Assembly: GCA_900557555.1 (NCBI GenBank)
Contig: USTH01000029.1
Coordinates: 1 to 18,231 of the forward strand
Source of the DNA: an uncultured Prevotellaceae bacterium
GTDB taxonomy: Bacteria; Bacteroidota; Bacteroidia; Bacteroidales; Bacteroidaceae
Length of the DNA stretch: 18,231 nt
Reading direction: 5' to 3'
The notes beneath the pieces are model-generated. The model saw nothing but the letters and a program-made list of their open reading frames with translations. It searched no databases and was not told where the DNA came from. Shown here piece after piece: positions 8,121-13,663 of this stretch. Every line of letters begins with the position of its first letter. Position 1 is the stretch's first letter. The translations under genes were made by a program, and so were the position numbers.

Positions 8121-8289
8121 ACAACTTTTAACTGTATTGGGCGTTAGCAATCCGTAGGGCTTACGTATTAAAAACAAAAGGGCATAGATAAGTAGTTGTC
8201 CAAAATCGGTTTAATGTCAAGATGATTATCTTCCGAGTGATATAAAAACAAGTTCTGGCACTGACTTAAAGCCCGCAGACCAAACAGAT

Positions 8290-9171
8290 ATGACTGCAGA
8301 CAAATACACTTTTGAAGTTCAGCGGTTGCGTGACCGCATGGTTGCTGTCGCCACTCGAATGTTAGACAACCGTGATGAGGCGGAGGATGTTACTCAAGAC
8401 GCCCTGCTCAAGCTGTGGGCAGTGCGCAAGAAACTTCAGGAGTCAGATATAGACAGGCTTGCATTCGTGATTCTGAGACATTTGTGCATCGACGAGTTGA
8501 GAAGACGTAAATGCCGCAAAGGAAACAAGACTGTAGATATAGATTCCGTGGAGGTGGCTATGTCCCCTGAAGATTTGGAGGTTGTTGAGGAACGTGAAAG
8601 GCAGTTGATAAGAGCTGTTGACAAACTCCCTTCACGGCAGCGTATGCTGTTGCGGATGAGATATATTGAAGGCATGGAGGTCTCTGCCATAGCGGAGCTG
8701 GTGGGTGGCAGCGAAGACAGTGTTAACATGGTTCTCAGCCGTGCTCGCAGGGGAGTGTACAGGCTTATGACCTTCCTGGTGGTTGCGGCATGTCTTGTGT
8801 TGTATACCTTGCTGCCTAACCGCATCGGGCATGCGCCAGAGATGGTGCATAATACCTCAGGGGTCTACACTGGTACGCAAAAGGCTGGAGTGTTGAAGCC
8901 CTCTGCTCATGCAGAAAAGACTGCCGAAGTTGTAAAGCCTGGTTCTGAGCGCACGGTACGCACGTCACGAAGGAGAAAGCTCAGTAGTGAGGAGGAGAAA
9001 CTCTTTGCAGAAGTAATGGCGTTCTATAATGAGAAGATGGAGGAGTTACACACGTCAACCGATTATAATGCTATCTGTGAATACGCCGAACAGCATTTTG
9101 ACGAAATTCTTGGTGACAGTACGGCTAACATACCCAACTGTAACGCCTCCACACTACAATTTTCGTTCTGA
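8290..9171 (+). CDS. ECF-type RNA polymerase sigma factor with C-terminal membrane anchor and tail
   Basis: A 293-residue protein. Residues 1-160 are a complete ECF sigma factor: region 2 with NRDEAEDVTQDALLKLW (about 27-43) and region 4 with LPSRQRMLLRMRY (113-125) and a helix-turn-helix ending in SEDSVNMVLSRARRG. The chain does not stop there, as most ECF factors do. It continues in frame into a hydrophobic helix (about 160-175, TFLVVAACLVLYTLL) and about 118 further residues rich in charge and coil-forming sequence. Arginines before the helix suggest that the sigma part is cytoplasmic and the tail extracytoplasmic. It may be a fused sigma/anti-sigma-like module that is held at the membrane. 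The next gene encodes a small exported protein 64 bases downstream. Domain calls for the N-terminal part are firm; the tail is not recognised. Confidence 0.85.
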   Translation: MTADKYTFEVQRLRDRMVAVATRMLDNRDEAEDVTQDALLKLWAVRKKLQESDIDRLAFVILRHLCIDELRRRKCRKGNKTVDIDSVEVAMSPEDLEVVEERERQLIRAVDKLPSRQRMLLRMRYIEGMEVSAIAELVGGSEDSVNMVLSRARRGVYRLMTFLVVAACLVLYTLLPNRIGHAPEMVHNTSGVYTGTQKAGVLKPSAHAEKTAEVVKPGSERTVRTSRRRKLSSEEEKLFAEVMAFYNEKMEELHTSTDYNAICEYAEQHFDEILGDSTANIPNCNASTLQFSF

Positions 9172-9235
9172 CACCTGTGTGGTGTGCTGGTATTTTGCGA
9201 ACATTAAAACGTATAACTATCAAATATTAACGATT

Positions 9236-9817
9236 ATGAGAAAGACATTAATTACCTTTTGCGTGTTTATTATGGCAGTTGGAGCAATGGCGAAAGACTG
9301 TAAGACGGAAGAAGAACATCTCAAATTTATGGGCATCCCAATTTGTGGAACTATAAGGGACTTCTCCAAAGAACTGATTGCAAGAACCAATGCTCTGCCT
9401 ACAGGAGTGTATAACGGCATGTTCTCCTTCAGAGGCAGTTTCGCTGGTTACGATGCTGACATTCATGTTACGTACAACAAGGTCAATAAGGAGGTCTACC
9501 GGGCTCATGCGGTAGTGGATTCTCGCGACAAAAAGATAGCCGAACGCATACGTGACGAATTTCGTGAGTCCTTAATGAAAAAGTACCCTGACAGCTTTAT
9601 AAAGAGATCTAAGAACGAGAACGGTGACAGCATCTTCCAGATGTGGCCGAAGAGAGACCCAAAGGCAAAAAAACTTGCCCCAGAAAAAGTCTATGGAGAG
9701 ATTTGCCTATACATTCTTTATAATAAGCGTCTCAATGTCTATGGCGTATTCTTAATTTACAATGACGAAATAAATACCGGCAAGTATTACGAGGAATCAA
9801 AACTTGCGGATTTCTAA
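9236..9817 (+). CDS. Small exported protein of unknown function
   Basis: A 193-residue protein starting at ATG 9236. The open frame runs back to 9029 but that part overlaps the sigma gene, and MRKTLITFCVFIMAVGAMA is a good signal peptide cleaved before KDC. The mature part begins HLKFMGIPICGTIRDFSKEL, a pattern I recognise as common in uncharacterised Bacteroidales proteins (a short FxGIPIxG strand followed by a helix). Cysteines at 22 and 37 could pair after export. The C-terminal half is charged, with a final hydrophobic strand pair (EICLYILYNKRLNVYGVFLIYND). It follows the membrane-linked sigma factor by 64 bases and is probably co-transcribed, so it may be the sensor-side partner or target. 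No enzymatic motif is seen. Confidence 0.72.
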   Translation: MRKTLITFCVFIMAVGAMAKDCKTEEEHLKFMGIPICGTIRDFSKELIARTNALPTGVYNGMFSFRGSFAGYDADIHVTYNKVNKEVYRAHAVVDSRDKKIAERIRDEFRESLMKKYPDSFIKRSKNENGDSIFQMWPKRDPKAKKLAPEKVYGEICLYILYNKRLNVYGVFLIYNDEINTGKYYEESKLADF

Positions 9818-9828
9818 GAACTAAAGCA

Positions 9829-9920
9829 GGTGTTCAAAAATGTATTAACTTGTTCGTATGGATATCTTTTCACAATTTATGAACACTTCTTGAACTAAAT
9901 TATTTTTGAACACCCACTTT
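9829..9920 (+). terminator. Long nested inverted repeat, probable terminator
   Basis: GGTGTTCAAAAAT (9829-9841) is perfectly complementary to ATTTTTGAACACC (9901-9913), with additional GTTC/GAAC pairings possible inside. The T-rich ACTTTTTTATTTT follows. The arms are 59 bases apart, which is long for a simple terminator, but the position 12 bases after the stop and the T-run fit transcription ending. The arms also look like inverted ends of a small element. Confidence 0.5.
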
Positions 9921-9940
9921 TTTATTTTGTTTGTTAATAT

Positions 9941-9990
9941 ATCCCGAGTTCGGCCATTGTGTCTTGTTCATTTATTGGCCGACTCGGGAT
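9941..9990. other. Strong hairpin in the intergenic region
   Basis: ATCCCGAGTTCGGCCA (9941-9956) pairs with TGGCCGACTCGGGAT (9976-9990), a 15-bp stem with one bulged base and a 19-base loop. No T-run follows on the plus strand. It could be an RNA structure, a terminator part or a protein site. Confidence 0.6.
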
Positions 9991-10041
9991 TATGTAGAAA
10001 ATGGTGTGCACGAGTTAATGATTTGTATAGAACAGGAATTA

Positions 10042-10091
10042 TAAACCCAAATCGGTCATTAGGTCATAAATGACATCTTTTTTTGTTACTT
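10042..10091 (-). repeat. Interspersed 49-bp repeat, copy 3 (inverted)
   Basis: Read on the minus strand this is the same element as copies 1 and 2, with one extra A in the A-run. The block GACCTAATGACCGATTTGGG is identical to copy 1. It is the only copy opposed to the direction of the genes. Confidence 0.8.
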
Positions 10092-10199
10092 TTTATTGCC
10101 TTTTGTCTTTTATAAGGCACCTGATGCTTGTGTTTAGCTCAAAATTGCCCGCTATTATTCCCTAAAAAGACAAGCAACATCTGCTCTCCTAAAAAACAA

Positions 10200-10231
10200 A
10201 ACCCAATAAGTCCTAACGACCGAATTGGGTT
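10200..10231 (+). repeat. Degenerate relative of the interspersed repeat, with inverted ends
   Basis: TCCTAACGACCGAATTGGGTT matches the 3' half of the interspersed repeat with a few changes. AACCCAAT (10200-10207) and ATTGGGTT (10224-10231) form perfect 8-bp inverted ends, which is also seen in weaker form at copy 2. Confidence 0.5.
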
Positions 10232-10297
10232 AAAGAGATAATAATGAAAGTATTCCTTCGAAAAAATAGAAAATATCTTTTTGGGGGGTGTGTTTTC

Positions 10298-10327
10298 TTG
10301 GTGTTTTTAAAAAAAACACTAACTTTG
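10298..10327 (+). promoter_or_regulatory. Promoter of the outer-membrane receptor gene
   Basis: TAACTTTG (10320-10327) is a perfect -7 box and TTG (10298-10300) is 19 bases upstream. Between them lies a small GTGTTTTT/AAAAACAC hairpin (10301-10319), which fills the promoter spacer. The expected leader is about 110 bases long. Confidence 0.75.
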
Positions 10328-10443
10328 ACGGCAAATGAGCCAATCTAACAAATGGACATGCATTATAACTGTTTTCCAGATTACATTATAAGGCCGGATG
10401 ATGGTTGTGTACGTCTTTAGAAAATCAAAATAAAATTAATATT

Positions 10444-10722
10444 ATGAGGAGATTTGTAGCTTTAATAATTGCGTTTTTGGTGGTGTTGGGCGTATATTCC
10501 GAAAACGACAGAATGTTTATTGGCAGAGTCAAGGATCGTTTAACACAGAAGTTTCTTGATGAAGTAGTAGTATCGATATACAAAGGCTCGGAGCTCGTGG
10601 ATCAAGGCATGACAGATAAGGATATGCATATTCAGGGGGGCGATGGTGGCTACTACTATATATTAATGATTCCGGAAGACAGTGCAACCTATACCCTAAG
10701 ATACGAGAAAGAGGGGTTATGA
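10444..10722 (+). CDS. N-terminal fragment of a frameshifted TonB-receptor-like protein
   Basis: A 92-residue reading from ATG 10444: a signal peptide (MRRFVALIIAFLVVLGVYS) followed by the start of a carboxypeptidase-regulatory-like domain (FIGRVKDRLTQKFLDEVVVSIYKG, then repeated strands up to YTLRYEKEG). It stops at TGA 10720-10722. In the adjacent frame the protein continues smoothly as GYEPLEKVVFMKRF. Removing one G from the GGGG run at 10713-10716 restores a single protein of 971 residues. A TTG at 10405 would extend the N terminus but gives no better signal sequence. This should be read as the 5' part of one gene with the next feature, broken either in the genome or in the assembly. Confidence 0.8.
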   Translation: MRRFVALIIAFLVVLGVYSENDRMFIGRVKDRLTQKFLDEVVVSIYKGSELVDQGMTDKDMHIQGGDGGYYYILMIPEDSATYTLRYEKEGL

Positions 10723-10726
10723 ACCT

Positions 10727-13360
10727 TTGGAGAAAGTCGTCTTCATGAAGCGCTTTAAAATGGTAGAAGACTTTAGACTACAAACTCCTGTCTACCTCAG
10801 ACCAATGCCCACTGACAATAAACTCAAGGGGGTAACTGTTAAAGCAACAAAAATAAAATTCTATAGCAAAGGGGATACAATAGTATATAATGCAGATGAG
10901 TTTAACTTGCCCGAAGGCTCCATGCTTGACAACCTTGTAAAATCAATGCCAGGGGCAGAGTTAAAAGATGACGGTGAAATAACTGTCAATGGTCGCAGGG
11001 TAGATGCCCTGCTTCTGAACGGGGAGGATTTCTTCAAGGGTAAGCGGGGGCTTATGCTTGAGAATCTGCCAGCTTATATGGTGAAAAATCTTAAGGCTTA
11101 TGAGCGGTTGAGTAAATTGGAACAGTTCATGGGTAAAAAAGAAGGGGAGTTTGTGCTTGATGTGAACCTCAAGAAAGAGTATTCCATTGGCTGGATAGGC
11201 AATGCCGAGGTTGGTGCAGGTACTGAAAACCGATATCTCGCCCGCTTGTTTGGCTTGCGCTTTACCACGGCCTCACGTATTGGGGTTTATGCAAACTTCA
11301 ACAACCTCAACGACAAACGCAAGCCTGGCGAAGACTCTCAATGGACTCCCGACAAGATGCCTTTCGGCCTTCTGTCGCAGAAGAGCGGTGGCATAGACTA
11401 CTTGATAAAGCCAAAATTCACCTCTAACAAATTCTCCGGCAATGCCGATTTGTCGTACACCGATGGTGATTATTATTCAGAAACAACACGCGAAACCTAC
11501 ATGCCACAAGGAAACTTGTATGCTCGCAATCGGTCGAAATTCAGAAATCATAATTTCACATTTAATACCCAACACAAATTCGAGATGACAGAAGAGGATG
11601 GATTTTCCGGAGCAACGATAGAGCCGTCGTTGAATTATTCACGCTATGACTACCGAAGCAATAACCTGAGTGCAACATTCAATGGCAATCCGTACGACTA
11701 TGCCACCTCAGTAGCATTGTTTGACAGTATACAAAACATGAATGGGAGCAATTTGCGTCGCATGATGCTAAACCGATACAGTCAAGAGACTAAGCGAAAG
11801 GGGCACGACCTAAATACAAGTATATCTGGAGGTTACGTAAAGGTTATTTCCGGAATTATATATAGTTTGTCTGGGAGTATGCACTATAACAATAGTGCTT
11901 ATGACAAAAATGAACGTTATGACTTGGCATATCCCAACAGTCTTTCGGATAACTCGCAGTATCTTGATAGGTATATTCACGAGAAACCTAACAGAACGCT
12001 TGGCTATAATATTATGCCCAAAGTTAGAATAAAGCTGTTTGGTGGAAACTTTGAACCAGAGGCCATGGTAGGGCAGACGTTCAAAAATCAAACATTGTCG
12101 CGTTACAACCTTGAAACTTTGCCAGGGTGGGGAGCAGGCTCTAATCATAAGTTTGGCGAACTGCCATCCGAAGTGGAGTTTATGAAGCAAGCCATTGACA
12201 ACAACAGTTATGACTTGAGTCAGACAGAAACCTTCGCGAGCATTAATCCAAGCTATGAGAATGAAATCAACATGAAGAATTCTTTGTTGTTTTATTCTTT
12301 ATATGCCAAGGTAGAATACCGCCACTACCGTCTTGACTACAGGCGAGGAAATCTCAACACAGGCGACTATGTTTACTCGGGTGTTACAAATCATGGCTAT
12401 GTGCTGTTCAATCCTATGTTGCATCTGGAGTTGCAATGGGGAAAGAAACAGAAACTGAGTTTTAAATACCAGATGAATCAGAATGCCCCATCTATGCTGA
12501 ATTTGATAGAGGTGGATAATACGTCCGATCCCCTCTATACATACAGTGGCAACTCGCATCTCAAAAAATCTACCACTCATGATATGACTCTACACTATGA
12601 GAATGTCAATGTGGCGAAGCAAACCAACTTCAGCATGAATGCTGTTTATTCGACTACGGCAAACGCCATGGCATACGCCTACACCATTGACCCCATTACA
12701 GGGCATCGCAACTACAAGATGTATAACATCAATGGTAATTATGTCACTTATCTGGAGGGTAACTACTCCAGTCCTCTTGACAAGAAGCGCAGGGTGTCCC
12801 TCAACTCACAAACCCTGCTGAAGCTAACGCATGGAGTGGACTATATAAGCGACATTCCGGCACAAGACCCAATGCGCAACACCTCAAACACCTGGTGGGG
12901 TACCGAGCGACTGAACCTTAACTATAAGATAGGTAAACATTCCATCGGACTGAAAGGCTATGTGGGAGTGGCGCATGTAACCTCGTCACGTAAAGACTTT
13001 GATGACTATACCCTCTGTGACTTTAACTACGGTTTGACGGGCGTGGTGAAACTGCCTGCCGGCTTTGAGGTGTCTACCGACCTCACGATGTACAGTCGCC
13101 GAGGCTATGCCACAAGCTCTGCCAACACCAACGACCTTGTGTGGAATGCACGTCTCGCCAAATCATTCCCAAAATGTGGGCTGACAATAGCAGTGGATGG
13201 CTTTGACATGCTCAATCAGTTAAGTAACACCTATCAGACTATCAACTCGCAAGGACGTACTGAGACCTATTATAATTCTTTGCCACACTACGTGATGGCA
13301 CATGTGATATATCGTTTCAACGTGCAGCCTAAGAAAAAACAAGCCAAGGTAAGCCTATAA
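10727..13360 (+). CDS. Outer-membrane beta-barrel, TonB-dependent-receptor-like (C-terminal part of frameshifted gene)
   Basis: The open frame of 877 residues has no natural start (TTG 10727, first ATG 10745) because it is the continuation of the preceding fragment. Early residues (about 40-105) form a plug-like region, with YSKGDTIVYNADEF, EGSMLDNLVKSMPGAELKDDG and LLLNGEDFFKG, typical of the Bacteroidetes receptors that begin with a regulatory-like domain. From about residue 150 to the end the sequence alternates aromatic and polar residues as in transmembrane strands of a large outer-membrane barrel. The C terminus ends YRFNVQPKKKQAKVSL, with a basic tail after the final strand. No SusD partner is adjacent, so substrate class is unknown. 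Family assignment is firm at the level of outer-membrane beta-barrel; transport by TonB is inferred. Confidence 0.8.
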   Translation: MEKVVFMKRFKMVEDFRLQTPVYLRPMPTDNKLKGVTVKATKIKFYSKGDTIVYNADEFNLPEGSMLDNLVKSMPGAELKDDGEITVNGRRVDALLLNGEDFFKGKRGLMLENLPAYMVKNLKAYERLSKLEQFMGKKEGEFVLDVNLKKEYSIGWIGNAEVGAGTENRYLARLFGLRFTTASRIGVYANFNNLNDKRKPGEDSQWTPDKMPFGLLSQKSGGIDYLIKPKFTSNKFSGNADLSYTDGDYYSETTRETYMPQGNLYARNRSKFRNHNFTFNTQHKFEMTEEDGFSGATIEPSLNYSRYDYRSNNLSATFNGNPYDYATSVALFDSIQNMNGSNLRRMMLNRYSQETKRKGHDLNTSISGGYVKVISGIIYSLSGSMHYNNSAYDKNERYDLAYPNSLSDNSQYLDRYIHEKPNRTLGYNIMPKVRIKLFGGNFEPEAMVGQTFKNQTLSRYNLETLPGWGAGSNHKFGELPSEVEFMKQAIDNNSYDLSQTETFASINPSYENEINMKNSLLFYSLYAKVEYRHYRLDYRRGNLNTGDYVYSGVTNHGYVLFNPMLHLELQWGKKQKLSFKYQMNQNAPSMLNLIEVDNTSDPLYTYSGNSHLKKSTTHDMTLHYENVNVAKQTNFSMNAVYSTTANAMAYAYTIDPITGHRNYKMYNINGNYVTYLEGNYSSPLDKKRRVSLNSQTLLKLTHGVDYISDIPAQDPMRNTSNTWWGTERLNLNYKIGKHSIGLKGYVGVAHVTSSRKDFDDYTLCDFNYGLTGVVKLPAGFEVSTDLTMYSRRGYATSSANTNDLVWNARLAKSFPKCGLTIAVDGFDMLNQLSNTYQTINSQGRTETYYNSLPHYVMAHVIYRFNVQPKKKQAKVSL

Positions 13361-13663
13361 GGCAACGAAGAAAAAGCGGAGACTGTCGCATTCTCCAGAT
13401 GAGGAGAGAGCGGCAGTCTCCGCTGTTGTTGCACTGAAGGCCTCGTGACATTTCAGATAATGGTATTTTTGTTTGTCTTATTGCTAAAACACTCTGAAAA
13501 GACGTGAATTTCGACTTCGTTTAAACGTTTGTTGAAAGAGTTTAACTATTTTTGTGGGTGAATTGGAGAGGTTAATTTGCTTCGTCATGTTTTTTAAAGT
13601 ATCACGTATATTATAATCACATAACGCATTTAGTACATACTTATCAATAAAACCTAAAAGTAA
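13361..13663 (+). promoter_or_regulatory. Intergenic region with terminator hairpin and probable promoter of the SGNH operon
   Basis: After the hairpin, TATTTTTG (13547-13554) is a perfect -7 box. The best upstream element, TTTG at 13528-13531, is only 15 bases away, closer than usual, so the -33 half is weak. The predicted leader is about 100 bases and AT-rich. Nothing else was recognised in this stretch. Confidence 0.5.
13375..13424 (+). terminator. Long hairpin after the receptor gene
   Basis: AGCGGAGACTGTCGC (13375-13389) pairs with GCGGCAGTCTCCGCT (13410-13424), 15 bp with a single T-G wobble, and TCTCC/GGAGA can pair inside. Only TGTTGTTG follows, so the T-tract is poor, but the stem is very stable and starts 14 bases after the stop codon. 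Confidence 0.7.

Larger units (their letters stand above)
9818..10443. other. Gene-free region of 626 bp between the exported protein and the outer-membrane gene
   Basis: I find no credible reading frame here on either strand. It holds the nested inverted repeat and the strong hairpin (9829-9990), an inverted copy of the interspersed repeat (10042-10091), a TGCCTT/AAGGCA hairpin (10097-10119), a degenerate repeat copy (10200-10231) and the promoter of the next gene (10298-10327). Base composition is more AT-rich than the flanking genes. Confidence 0.7.

Noticed and set aside
9029..9235. Upstream extension of the small exported protein into the sigma gene
   Set aside because: The extension overlaps the sigma gene in another frame and would bury a clear signal peptide beginning at 9236.
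10713..10716. Phase-variable homopolymer switch in the receptor gene
   Set aside because: A run of four G is too short to slip at high frequency; a simple mutation or sequence error explains the shift better.
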